A stretch of DNA of 64,000 nt from Pseudoalteromonas distincta (GTDB lineage: Bacteria > Pseudomonadota > Gammaproteobacteria > Enterobacterales > Alteromonadaceae): assembly GCF_000814675.1 (NCBI RefSeq), contig NZ_JWIG01000015.1, positions 167,891 through 231,890 on the forward strand. The letters run 5' to 3'. The notes under the pieces were generated by a model that ran no database searches, was not told the DNA's origin, and saw only the letters and a list, made by a program, of their open reading frames with translations. The stretch's first letter is position 1. The number at the start of each line of letters is the position of its first letter. Shown here piece after piece: positions 18,263 through 26,941 of this stretch. Both the position numbers and the translations under genes were made by a program.

Positions 18263-20086
18263 TTAATTAGTAGCTAGGTAATGTCGAATTGCCGTTAAAA
18301 ATTCGCCGCCGTACTTATTTAACTTAGTAAAACCAACACCTGAGACCTTTAAAAATTCACTGTCGTTTGTTGGCATAAGCTGCGCCATTTCGGCTAACGT
18401 TTTATCATTAAATACTACATAAGGTGGCACATCGTCGGCATCAGCAAGTTCTTTACGAAGTGCGCGCAGGCGAGCAAACAGTTTTTTGTCGTAATTAAAT
18501 TGCGCTAACTTATCTTGATAAACGTGTTTGGCTTGCAGGCGTGGCTCGGCTAATTGCAGTGCGTATTCACCTTTTAAAATTACACGCGCGGCTTCTGTTA
18601 ATCTAAGTGATGCACCTTGTGTTATATCTTGGCTAAGTAAGCCTTGATGAATAAGCTGGCGTAAAATACTGAGCCAAAACTCACTGCTTTTATCTTTACC
18701 TATGCCGTAGGTACTTAACTCATGATGATTATTATCGCGGATGCGGCTCGTGTTTGCACCGCGAAGTAATTCAACAATATAACCAAGTCCAAAACGTTGT
18801 CCCGCTCTGTACACACACGAAAGTGCTTGCTGGGCGACTAACGTACCATCAAAGCTTTTTGGCGGATTTAAGCAAATATCGCAGTTGCCACAAGGTTCGC
18901 GTTGATATTCACTAAAGTAGTTAAGTAATATTTGACGACGACATGTTTGCGCTTCGGCAAAGCTTGCCATTGCGTTAAAGCGTTGTTCTTCTACGCGGCG
19001 GCGTTGCTCGTCGTCTATGTCTTCAAAAAAGCGCCTTACGCGACCTATATCAGCTGGGTCAAAATACATTATAGCTTCTGTGGCAAGTCCATCTCGCCCA
19101 GCTCGACCTGTTTCTTGATAGTACGACTCTATACTTTTTGGAATATCGTAATGCAGTACAAAACGCACATTAGGCTTGTTTATGCCCATGCCAAAAGCAA
19201 CGGTTGCGACCACTATTTGTATATCGTCACGGGCAAACCCGGTTTGTACAAATTGCCGTTGCTCGTTACTCATACCAGCATGATAAGCGGCAGCGTTTAG
19301 TCCAGCATCTGCAAGCTTTTCAGCAATGTCGTCTACGCGTTTACGGCTGGTGCAATAAATAATACCGCTTTGGCTTTTTTGCTCCTTTAGGTAGCGAAGC
19401 AATTGCACCATAGGTTTAAATTTTTCTTCTATGGTGTAACGAATATTGGGGCGATCAAAGCTGCCAGTATGAATATAAGGCTGTTGTAGTTTTAATTGCT
19501 CAACTATATCAAACCGTGTGGCTTTATCGGCGGTGGCGGTTAATGCCATCATTGGGACATGTGCAAAACGTTGCTTTAATTCGTTTAAGCGAAAGTAGTG
19601 AGGTCTAAAGTCATGACCCCAATGCGACACACAGTGCGCTTCGTCAATGGCAAATAAACCCACATTTAAATGCGATAAACGCTCTAAAAATTCGCGTTGT
19701 AATACTTTTTCAGGCGCCACATATAAGAGCTTAATTTGCCCCTGATGAAGCTGTTGATACACCAATTGCTGTTCTTCTCGTGCTAAGCTGTTATTAACGT
19801 AAGCGGCTTTTACCCCAAGAGCTTGCAGTTGCGTTACCTGATCTTGCATTAGCGATATAAGCGGAGATATAACAATAGTTACGCCTTCGAGTACTAAAGC
19901 AGGGATTTGGTAGCACACCGATTTTCCGCCGCCAGTAGGAAGCAATACAAGCGAGTCTTGACCGTTAATAGCGGCATCAATAACTGCTTTTTGACCGTCG
20001 CGAAATTCACTGTAGCCAAACACTTGTTTGAGGACAGTTTCGGGTTTACGCACAAGGGTGCTAGAAGGTGGAGTTGATGTATTCAT
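18263..20086 (-). CDS. recQ: ATP-dependent DNA helicase RecQ
   Basis: 607 residues, close to the usual 609. A 3'-5' helicase acting in RecF-pathway recombination and fork repair. Motif I is GGGKSVCYQIP, motif II DEAHCVSHWGHDFRP and motif VI QETGRAGRDG. The RQC zinc cluster is present (C of FAEAQTCRR, then CGNCDIC), followed by a winged helix and a C-terminal HRDC domain (about 525-605). The yigI and rarD genes diverge upstream, as in E. coli. Confidence 0.97.
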   Translation of the reverse strand: MNTSTPPSSTLVRKPETVLKQVFGYSEFRDGQKAVIDAAINGQDSLVLLPTGGGKSVCYQIPALVLEGVTIVISPLISLMQDQVTQLQALGVKAAYVNNSLAREEQQLVYQQLHQGQIKLLYVAPEKVLQREFLERLSHLNVGLFAIDEAHCVSHWGHDFRPHYFRLNELKQRFAHVPMMALTATADKATRFDIVEQLKLQQPYIHTGSFDRPNIRYTIEEKFKPMVQLLRYLKEQKSQSGIIYCTSRKRVDDIAEKLADAGLNAAAYHAGMSNEQRQFVQTGFARDDIQIVVATVAFGMGINKPNVRFVLHYDIPKSIESYYQETGRAGRDGLATEAIMYFDPADIGRVRRFFEDIDDEQRRRVEEQRFNAMASFAEAQTCRRQILLNYFSEYQREPCGNCDICLNPPKSFDGTLVAQQALSCVYRAGQRFGLGYIVELLRGANTSRIRDNNHHELSTYGIGKDKSSEFWLSILRQLIHQGLLSQDITQGASLRLTEAARVILKGEYALQLAEPRLQAKHVYQDKLAQFNYDKKLFARLRALRKELADADDVPPYVVFNDKTLAEMAQLMPTNDSEFLKVSGVGFTKLNKYGGEFLTAIRHYLATN

Positions 20087-20219
20087 TGGCGGGTATTTTA
20101 GTGGTTTTTTAGTGAGATGTCTTTAGCTGAGTTACTTGATAAATTATTTAAGTGGAGTCTCGTAGTTTTACACTATGTATGTTTTACTCATCTTACCTGT
20201 TTTGACATAGAGAATAATA

Positions 20220-20675
20220 ATGAATAAAGAAATGTTAATTGAACAAGTGGGCGCGTTATTTGTAAATGGCATGCCGTTTAACCAGTTTTTAAAAATATCG
20301 GTTGAGTCGTTAAGCCCTGAACAGGCCAAAATTACGTTCCCGTGGCAGGATGTACTCATTGGTAATCCTGCGCAAAAAATACTCCATGGTGGTGTTATTT
20401 CAGCCGTACTTGATAATGTAGGCGGTATGCTCGCTGCAGCAAGTGTAATTGATAAACTCACCGATTTAGATATCACAAGTGTGCAAACAAAATTAGCCAC
20501 GCTTGGGACTATCGACTTACGTACTGATTATTTGCGCCCTGGTAAAGGAGAGAGCTTTACTGCCAGCGCAACACTTATTCGTTCAGGTAATAAAGTATGT
20601 GTATGCAGAATGGAATTACATAACGAACAGTCTGTTCAAATTGCTTTTGGAACCGGCACGTATTTAGTTGGATAA
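20220..20675 (+). CDS. yigI: YigI-like hotdog-fold thioesterase
   Basis: 151-residue PaaI-type thioesterase that would hydrolyse acyl-CoA in the cytoplasm. The ILHGGVISAVLDNVGGM segment near residues 54-70 carries the conserved His-Gly-Gly and Asp of the hotdog active site; IDLRTDYLRPG near 100 is the second hallmark. The ATG follows GAGAATAAT. The position between recQ and rarD is the same as in E. coli. Confidence 0.88.
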   Translation: MNKEMLIEQVGALFVNGMPFNQFLKISVESLSPEQAKITFPWQDVLIGNPAQKILHGGVISAVLDNVGGMLAAASVIDKLTDLDITSVQTKLATLGTIDLRTDYLRPGKGESFTASATLIRSGNKVCVCRMELHNEQSVQIAFGTGTYLVG

Positions 20676-20726
20676 AACGCGTATGGCAAGTAAACTAGCG
20701 GCCTTTTAAATCACTAAGTGTTTATT

Positions 20727-21644
20727 ATGTCGATTGATACTGAGCAGCGTAAAGGTGCTATTTTTGCTTGTCTTGCTTTTCTAATGTGGGGCCTTGCGCC
20801 AATATACTTTAAGTTGATTCAGCATGTTTCTGCTTTTGAAATTTTAATGCATCGGGTTATTTGGTCGGTTGTGTTTTTAGTATTGGTAGTAAGTGTTTTA
20901 CGGTATTGGGGTAAAATTAAACGCATTATCGTTCAACCTAAGCTTTTGCTTATGCTTGTTATAACCTCTGCACTGCTTGGGTTTAATTGGGGTTTATTTA
21001 TATGGGCTATAAATAATAATCACATGCTTGATGCAAGCTTGGGCTATTACATAAATCCTCTTTTAAATGTATTACTGGGTATGCTTTTTTTAGGCGAACG
21101 CCTGCGTAAATTCCAAGGCGTAGCAGTAGCCCTTGCCTTTAGCGGTGTAGTGCTGCAGCTAATTAGTTTTGGCTCGTTTCCGGTAGTTGCCTTTTCACTG
21201 GCTATATCATTTGCACTTTATGGTTTATTACGTAAAAAGTTACCGGTTGAAGCCTTGCCTGGCATTTTACTCGAAGCACTTATATTACTGCCTGTTGCAC
21301 TTATTTATTGGTGGTTAATGGTGCCTACAGCAACATCAAGCCTGCCAGCTAACGATTGGCATACTAATGTACTACTGATTAGTGCAGGTATTGTAACTAC
21401 ATTACCACTGCTGTGTTTTACCGGTGCAGCTAAGCGTTTGCAATATACTACACTTGGCTTTTTTCAATACATTGGGCCAAGCTTAATGTTTATACTAGCT
21501 GTGGTGTTTTATGGTGAAGTGTTTGATGCAGAGCGTGTAGTAACATTTGCATGCATTTGGAGTGCACTGGCTATTTTTAGTTGGGACTCTTACCATCAAT
21601 CACGCAAACGTAAAAAAGCGGCTATTACAGCCGCAGAAGTATAA
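20727..21644 (+). CDS. rarD: RarD, EamA/DMT-family permease
   Basis: 305 residues with ten predicted membrane helices; a drug/metabolite transporter called chloramphenicol-sensitivity protein. The KGAIFACLAFLMWGLAPIYF opening and the LNWGLFIWA-type helix are typical of RarD. The ATG at 20727 is preferred over a GTG at 20718, though neither has a strong ribosome site. The C-terminus is basic (QSRKRKKA), as expected for a cytoplasmic end. The substrate is unknown. Confidence 0.9.
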   Translation: MSIDTEQRKGAIFACLAFLMWGLAPIYFKLIQHVSAFEILMHRVIWSVVFLVLVVSVLRYWGKIKRIIVQPKLLLMLVITSALLGFNWGLFIWAINNNHMLDASLGYYINPLLNVLLGMLFLGERLRKFQGVAVALAFSGVVLQLISFGSFPVVAFSLAISFALYGLLRKKLPVEALPGILLEALILLPVALIYWWLMVPTATSSLPANDWHTNVLLISAGIVTTLPLLCFTGAAKRLQYTTLGFFQYIGPSLMFILAVVFYGEVFDAERVVTFACIWSALAIFSWDSYHQSRKRKKAAITAAEV

Positions 21645-21660
21645 TTAACTAATAAAATGG

Positions 21661-22896
21661 TTAACTAACTACTTTATTACGACCAGATTCTTTAGCGTCG
21701 TAAAGCTTTAAGTCGGCCTGTTTTAAAAGTTCATCAATTTGATAAACAGGCCCGTTTGCAAAGCCAATAGAAATGGTGAATTTTATTTTAGCTTTACTAA
21801 ACTCTTGGCTATTCATTTCTATAAAATACCTAAAGCCTTCAAGGCGTTTAAGGGCTTCTTGTTTATCTACATCTATAAAATAAACTGCAAACTCTTCACC
21901 ACCTAAGCGCGCTACTAAGTGCTTTTTAAAGTATTTACTGAAGCAAATAGAGAGCCCTTTTAATACTTCGTCGCCAACATCGTGCCCGTATGTATCGTTA
22001 ATTGATTTAAAGTGATCAATATCAAGCATAGCTAAAGCACCGTCACCTTTAGTATGTTTTATTTGCTTTAATGATTTTTCAGCTTCTTCAAAAAAGTAAC
22101 GACGATTTGGTAAATTAGTTAAATAATCCGTGTTGGCTTGTCGCCTTATGGTGGCTATAAGTTCTAACATATCGACGTTTTGACTAAGCCTGCAGTAAAA
22201 CTCTTCGCTATTAAAAGGTTTGTGCAAATAATCGTTTGCGCCATTTTTTAAAAATAAGCTAGAAAGCCCTACAGAGTCAGAACCCGAAATACCAATAATA
22301 GCCTTTTCATCATTGCTATATAAGCGGCGAATCTCGCTACATAGTTCATCGCCATTCATGTTGGGCATTTCATTATCAGTAATAATAACTGAGATATCAG
22401 GTGAAGCTTCAAGGAGGTTTAACGCTTCTTGTCCGTCTTGCGCTTCAATAATTTGATACTTATGGCGCACTAATAAACTACAAATGTATCGTCGGGTCGA
22501 TTTAGAGTCGTCAACAACGAGTACTTTTACATTTTCGTTACGAGGCAGGCGCTGTAACTGTTTTTCGAGGTACTGATAAGCTTGTTTATTTTCTTTAATG
22601 ATGTAATCGATGATTGGGTATTTTTCTACAGTGTCGCGAGTTTTTTTATCAATATTGCCCGTCATTACAATAGTTGGAATGTCTGCATTAATAGTACAAG
22701 GTACAGCTTCACCAGATGGGGCATCAGGTAATATGAAGTCAACTACAGCGCAAAAATAGCTATTTTTACTTATAAGCTCTTTTGTTTGCGCTAATGACTC
22801 AGCTATATCAACTTCATAACCAGCCTTAAGCGCGATGTGCTTTTGCACTCGCGCCATGGCAGGTGTATCTTCAACTATTAGTATTTTTCGCGTCAC
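21661..22896 (-). CDS. Double-receiver (REC-REC-GGDEF) diguanylate cyclase
   Basis: 411-residue response regulator that would make cyclic di-GMP. The first REC domain (1-120) has the phospho-acceptor Asp in VVDFILP. The second (about 124-245) has VVDDSKSTRR at its start and the acceptor in ITDNEMPNMNG. The GGDEF domain (about 255-411) has an intact GGEEF active site, so it should be catalytic. The inhibitory RxxD site five residues upstream is missing (HLVA), so product inhibition is not expected. No histidine kinase is adjacent. Confidence 0.93.
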   Translation of the reverse strand: MTRKILIVEDTPAMARVQKHIALKAGYEVDIAESLAQTKELISKNSYFCAVVDFILPDAPSGEAVPCTINADIPTIVMTGNIDKKTRDTVEKYPIIDYIIKENKQAYQYLEKQLQRLPRNENVKVLVVDDSKSTRRYICSLLVRHKYQIIEAQDGQEALNLLEASPDISVIITDNEMPNMNGDELCSEIRRLYSNDEKAIIGISGSDSVGLSSLFLKNGANDYLHKPFNSEEFYCRLSQNVDMLELIATIRRQANTDYLTNLPNRRYFFEEAEKSLKQIKHTKGDGALAMLDIDHFKSINDTYGHDVGDEVLKGLSICFSKYFKKHLVARLGGEEFAVYFIDVDKQEALKRLEGFRYFIEMNSQEFSKAKIKFTISIGFANGPVYQIDELLKQADLKLYDAKESGRNKVVS

Positions 22897-22982
22897 GGAA
22901 CAACCCTATATATATTTTGCAAAAATATTTGCTTATACAAGTTGTAACTGTTAAAACGCAAAAAAGCAAATAACTTAAGTAC

Positions 22983-23357
22983 TTACAGATTATCCGCTTC
23001 TGAATAATACTCTTGGCTAATCGGTGCCGGGCTCGACATTTTTGAACGGCCAAATAAAGTATGAAACTTAGTTTTGCAGGTCGTTAGTTTTAAGTATTTT
23101 ACCCAAGCTCGTTCGATTGGGTTGGTAGGTTCTTGTGAGCCAGTTACGACTGCTACAAACTGTTCTTGGTGTTCGTTTTGCGGCTCAATTGTTTTACTGT
23201 ATAAGCCTTTTAAAACAACTCCGTGTTGTTCAAGTATGCTGGCTTCTAATAAGGTGAAGTTTCCGCTGCGGCTAAAGCCTCGTGGAAAGTTTTGATCATC
23301 ATAAAATTGACGTTGGCTAACAAATGCTTGGCGTAGTAATGAAATGTTATTGCTCAT
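22983..23357 (-). CDS. maoP: MaoP (YifE, DUF413) family protein
   Basis: 124 residues. FYDDQNFPRGFSRSGNFTLLEA and FVAVVTGSQEPTNPIERAW match DUF413. E. coli MaoP acts with the site maoS to organise the Ori macrodomain. The protein is somewhat longer than E. coli MaoP at both ends. It is divergent from the LysR gene hdfR, exactly as in E. coli. A GAGGATAAAG ribosome site precedes the ATG. Confidence 0.9.
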   Translation of the reverse strand: MSNNISLLRQAFVSQRQFYDDQNFPRGFSRSGNFTLLEASILEQHGVVLKGLYSKTIEPQNEHQEQFVAVVTGSQEPTNPIERAWVKYLKLTTCKTKFHTLFGRSKMSSPAPISQEYYSEADNL

Positions 23358-23360
23358 AGC

Positions 23361-23445
23361 TTTATCCTCATACCTTAGTAATTAGCTGGAGTATGATGCA
23401 AGTTTGGCAATTTATTAAACAAATTATTTTTATCGTGAGGATAAA
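23361..23445. promoter_or_regulatory. Divergent maoP/hdfR control region with inverted SD motifs
   Basis: TTTATCCTCA at 23361-23370 and TGAGGATAAA at 23436-23445 are inverted copies; each holds the ribosome site (GAGGA) of one divergent gene. The enclosed AT-rich region must carry both promoters and any LysR site. No maoS match can be claimed by eye. Confidence 0.5.
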
Positions 23446-23448
23446 AAA

Positions 23449-24321
23449 TTGGATATCGATTTATTAAAAACATTCGTTGAGGTAGTGCGTACGCGTCACT
23501 TTGGTAAAGCGGCCGAAAACCTTTATATTACGCAGTCTGCAGTGAGCTTTAGAATTCGCCAATTAGAGCAAGGGCTTGGTGTTAATTTGTTTATTCGCCA
23601 GCGTAATAACATTCAACTTACAGCACCTGGCGAGCGCTTATTACCCCATGCACAAATGATTATTACGGGCATGCAACGCGCCAAAGTGGATGTTGCGCTT
23701 GCCGATAATATGCATAAGCAAATTAGCTTAGCAGGAACGCCTAATATTTGGGATGCTTTTTTACAGTTTGGTATAACAAATATTGTATCAGCGATGCCGG
23801 GCGTGTCATTAGTCGCAGAAGTTAAAGCACAACAAGAAAGCACTCGGCTGTTATTAGAACGCACGCTTGATTTGGCAATATTGTTTGATCCACCAAAAGT
23901 AGACGAGTTAGTGGTAGAGAGAATTTGTGAGTTGCCAATCATTCCCGTAAGCGGATACGACACTGCAACGAACGAAAACTTTTTTGATAATCAGTATGTA
24001 TATGTTGATTGGGGAACTACTTTCTCACTTTGGCATGCGCGTCAGTTTACCGGTAAAACACCGCCTTATTTTAGAACCAGCACAGGACGTATTGCACTTG
24101 ATTTAATACTGCAATGTGGCGGCAGTGCATTTATACCTCAAGTATTGGTAGAAGGGCATTTAGAAAAAGGTGAACTGTTTCATGTTAAAGATGTAGAAAA
24201 TACCTCGCGAGACGTGTTTATAGCGTATCACAGAGACAACGAGCAAAAAGAGTTAATAGAAACCTTAGTTAATTTACTATCGCAAATGACGCCAAGCTTG
24301 TCATTAAAGAAAAGTAAGTAA
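23449..24321 (+). CDS. hdfR: LysR-type regulator HdfR
   Basis: 290 residues with a TTG start behind GTGAGGATAA. The N-terminal winged helix (LLKTFVEVVRTRHFGKAAE ... QSAVSFRIRQLE) is close to E. coli HdfR, a repressor of flhDC and activator of gltBD there. The effector domain follows from about residue 90. It is divergent from maoP as in E. coli. Targets in this organism are unknown. Confidence 0.9.
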   Translation: MDIDLLKTFVEVVRTRHFGKAAENLYITQSAVSFRIRQLEQGLGVNLFIRQRNNIQLTAPGERLLPHAQMIITGMQRAKVDVALADNMHKQISLAGTPNIWDAFLQFGITNIVSAMPGVSLVAEVKAQQESTRLLLERTLDLAILFDPPKVDELVVERICELPIIPVSGYDTATNENFFDNQYVYVDWGTTFSLWHARQFTGKTPPYFRTSTGRIALDLILQCGGSAFIPQVLVEGHLEKGELFHVKDVENTSRDVFIAYHRDNEQKELIETLVNLLSQMTPSLSLKKSK

Positions 24322-24487
24322 GTTCGGCCGTTTATTAGGCTTTCATGTTATTTTGATTTCAAATTTAATGCATTTTTATTAATAAAAAAAGACATTAATA
24401 TTTCCATTGTAATATTACTGTCATTTAGCGGTGACAAAATGCAGCAGTTTTAAAAATTAGTCTTTTGTGATTATCCAAGGAAATAAC

Positions 24488-25420
24488 ATGAAATTTGTAA
24501 AATCGAGCTTATGCTTAGCACTATTAAGTGGTTTATCTTTTAATGCACTTGCTGATGTAGACATTTACGGTAAAGCGAATGTAACAGTGCAATCATCTGA
24601 TGATGGCGAAGGGTCTTTTACTGAGATAAAAAGTAATGCATCTCGTCTTGGTGTTAAAGGTTCTGAAAAAATAAATGATAGTTTAGAAGCGGTATATAAG
24701 TTTGAGTTTCAAGTGGATGTGTCTGATGCTGATTCAAAAGGCGATAACGACGACAATATTTCTGCGCGTAACCAATACGTTGGTTTAAAAGGTGCGTTTG
24801 GTCAGGTTGTAATTGGTCGTAACGATACTGCGCTTAAGCAATCTCAAGGTAAGTTAGATTTATTTAACGACCTTGAAGGCGATATTAAAAATGTATTTAA
24901 AGGTGAAAACCGTTTAGGGAATACAGTTAGTTATTCATCAAACTCATACGAAGGTTTTAAAGTACTTGCTACTTTTGTAGCTGAAGATGATGTAGACGCT
25001 GATAACGGTTACTCAATGGCGGTTACTTACGGTGACGTGGCACTTAAAAAGAGCGCAGTATATGCCTCTATCGCAGCCGATAGTGAAGTAAATGGCTACG
25101 ATGTAGTACGCGCGTCAATCCAAGGTAAAGTTGAAAACTTTAAGTTAGGTGCTATGTACCAAACACAAGAAAAAGTTGACGGCAGCGCAGAAGCGGATGG
25201 TTATCTATTAAATGCAGCTTACAGCATGGGTAACAACACATTTAAAGTGCAATACCAAGACATGGATTTTGACGACAGCGACGATAAGTCAGCAATATCA
25301 GTTGGTCTTGATCACAAATTAAATAAGAACATTAAAGTATTTGGCTTTTACTCAAGCTTCGATATGGACAACAACGTTGACCAAGACTACGTAGGCTTAG
25401 GTATGGAATACAAGTTTTAA
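24488..25420 (+). CDS. General porin (OmpC/OmpU-type, porin_4)
   Basis: 310-residue outer-membrane barrel. The ATG at 24488 follows CCAAGGA at a good distance; in-frame codons upstream from 24467 lack a ribosome site. The signal peptide is cleaved near FNALA. The mature protein starts DVDIYGKANVTVQS, has SRLGVKGSE and GQVVIGRNDTALKQS, and ends in GMEYKF with terminal Phe. It is rich in Asp, as expected for a marine porin. A long AT-rich leader precedes it. Confidence 0.93.
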   Translation: MKFVKSSLCLALLSGLSFNALADVDIYGKANVTVQSSDDGEGSFTEIKSNASRLGVKGSEKINDSLEAVYKFEFQVDVSDADSKGDNDDNISARNQYVGLKGAFGQVVIGRNDTALKQSQGKLDLFNDLEGDIKNVFKGENRLGNTVSYSSNSYEGFKVLATFVAEDDVDADNGYSMAVTYGDVALKKSAVYASIAADSEVNGYDVVRASIQGKVENFKLGAMYQTQEKVDGSAEADGYLLNAAYSMGNNTFKVQYQDMDFDDSDDKSAISVGLDHKLNKNIKVFGFYSSFDMDNNVDQDYVGLGMEYKF

Positions 25421-25452
25421 CTATTCGCTAAATTAGTTAAAACACTCCCTTT

Positions 25453-25485
25453 TTAACCGCGCTCTTTTGAGTGCGGTTTTTTTTG
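25453..25485 (+). terminator. Terminator after porin
   Basis: Stem AACCGCGCTC / GAGTGCGGTT (one mismatch) followed by eight T, about 35 bases after the porin stop. Confidence 0.9.
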
Positions 25486-25516
25486 CTTTAAATTATTTAC
25501 TTAGCCGCCCATAATA

Positions 25517-25600
25517 GAGCTTCATTTGGAATGAGGTGCGAGTCCTCGACTGTTCCCGCAACTGTAATTAGCGCAAAGCTTTAAGTCAGATACAAATGGT
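25517..25600 (+). promoter_or_regulatory. Cobalamin (AdoCbl-type) riboswitch aptamer
   Basis: TGGAATGAGGTGCGAGTCCT, then GACTGTTCCCGCAACTGTAA, is the conserved core. AAGTCAGATAC is a form of the B12 box. CATTTG (25523-25528) and CAAATG (25593-25598) close the outer stem. The peripheral P6 extension is short. It would repress B12 uptake and salvage genes when cobalamin is plentiful. The natural partner is the btuD operon, but that starts 528 bases further on, beyond two inserted repeats. Confidence 0.85.
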
Positions 25601-25603
25601 ATA

Positions 25604-25765
25604 ATACCAATTTTATTAAAAACATGATCTTTCTAGCGAATAAAATAACTTACTAACTTCGTTAAAAATTATTCATATAGAACAAGTATATGTCATAATT
25701 TCCGCCTTGTTATTAAGCTATTTATTTGTCGCTATAATAAATCACTAATTTAATGCAATTGGTAT
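25604..25765 (+). repeat. 162-bp MITE-like element with ATACCAATT ends
   Basis: ATACCAATTTTATTAAA at the left end and, on the minus strand, ATACCAATTGCATTAAA at the right end form inverted termini of about 17 bases. The interior is AT-rich without an ORF. The left end is 4 bases beyond the riboswitch aptamer, exactly where an expression platform should be. Confidence 0.75.
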
Positions 25766-25847
25766 GAATTCTTTTAACGAGCGGGTTTACTCATTTTTTC
25801 TTGTAGTGCATTAGTATTTTTATCGCATTTTTAGTGAGTTTAACCTA

Positions 25848-26111
25848 GGGTCTGTTGAACTTTGCGGATTAAAATTTGTTCAAACTAGGGGCTATTTAAT
25901 CGCGGCGCGAGGTTTGTAACCTAGTGGGCTAAGTAAAAACCGAGCAACAAAGAGTAAATAGCCCCTAGGAAGAACCCTTTGGGCAGCGCCTGTTTGGCAT
26001 TAATGCTACGTTATCGCCCATTTATGGGGAATAACCACACTACATAGGCTCTGCCTTGCCTAAATACCAAACAGACTGTTGCAAATTTAACCTTGAAAGA
26101 TCAACAGACCC
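25848..26111 (+). repeat. MITE-like element, copy B (264 bp)
   Basis: Inverted ends GGGTCTGTTGAACTTTG and, on the minus strand, GGGTCTGTTGATCTTTC, flanked on both sides by TA. Same length and internal blocks as copy A. It ends 5 bases before the AGGA ribosome site of btuD, so it forms most of that gene's present leader. Confidence 0.9.
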
Positions 26112-26127
26112 TATCTAGGACTGACTA

Positions 26128-26940
26128 TTGCACACTCAAACGCCATTAAATATACCATTACTAAACGTTAAAAACGTATCGTGGGGTATTGGCAATAAAA
26201 CGATCCTCAAAAAAATAAACCTTAAAATAACCACAGGTAAATTTGTTGGTTTAATTGGACCTAATGGCGCAGGTAAATCGAGTTTATTGCGTTGTTTATA
26301 TCGTTTTAATAAACCCAGTGATGGCGTTGTAGAGTTTAACAACACCGATATTTGGCAGCTAAAAAGCGATGAGTACGCAAAAAAAGTAGCGGTTGTTTTG
26401 CAAGAAACCCCGTCGCAATTTAACTTAAGCGTATTTGATGTTATTGCGCTTGGGCTAACGCCTCATAAATCGCTATTTAGCTCGGTAACTAACATTGATA
26501 AACAAAAAATCACCCAAGCTATCAACACTGTAGGGTTGGCAGATCATAGCGGTCAAAGCTTTGAGTCACTTTCGGGTGGTGAAAAGCAACGTGCCTTGAT
26601 AGCCCGCGCCATAGTCCAGCAACCTCAGTTGTTAATAATGGACGAACCAACTAGCCATTTAGATGTTAAATACCAAATACAGGTAATGGAGCTTGCTAAA
26701 TCGTTGGGTGTAACGGTGTTTGCATCGTTTCACGATTTAAACTTAGCTTCTGCAATGTGCGATGAACTAGTGGTTATTAAAAATGGTGAAATTACACATA
26801 CAGGCACGCCAAGTGAGGTATTAACCGAAAACATGCTAGGCGACGTTTTTGGTGTCTGCGCCCAAGTAAATAATCACCCGCAAATATCGAAGTCGGGAAA
26901 TAGCATCCCTCATATCACTTACTTTTATGGTTACGAATAA
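26128..26940 (+). CDS. btuD: Cobalamin ABC transporter ATP-binding protein
   Basis: 270-residue ATPase of a FecCD-type importer. Walker A GPNGAGKSS near 44-52, signature LSGGEKQR near 147, Walker B LLIMDEP and a switch His in FASFHDLN are present. The start is TTG at 26128 with AGGA 7 bases upstream. The assignment to B12 rests on the riboswitch upstream and on cobQ, cobO and btuF downstream; the ATPase alone could equally serve a siderophore system. Confidence 0.88.
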   Translation: MHTQTPLNIPLLNVKNVSWGIGNKTILKKINLKITTGKFVGLIGPNGAGKSSLLRCLYRFNKPSDGVVEFNNTDIWQLKSDEYAKKVAVVLQETPSQFNLSVFDVIALGLTPHKSLFSSVTNIDKQKITQAINTVGLADHSGQSFESLSGGEKQRALIARAIVQQPQLLIMDEPTSHLDVKYQIQVMELAKSLGVTVFASFHDLNLASAMCDELVVIKNGEITHTGTPSEVLTENMLGDVFGVCAQVNNHPQISKSGNSIPHITYFYGYE

Positions 26941-26941
26941 T

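Noticed and set aside
25766..25845. Replacement expression platform (GAG...CTC then T run) between the two elements
   Set aside because: The stem near 25780-25800 is too short to call; it is left as part of the disrupted leader.
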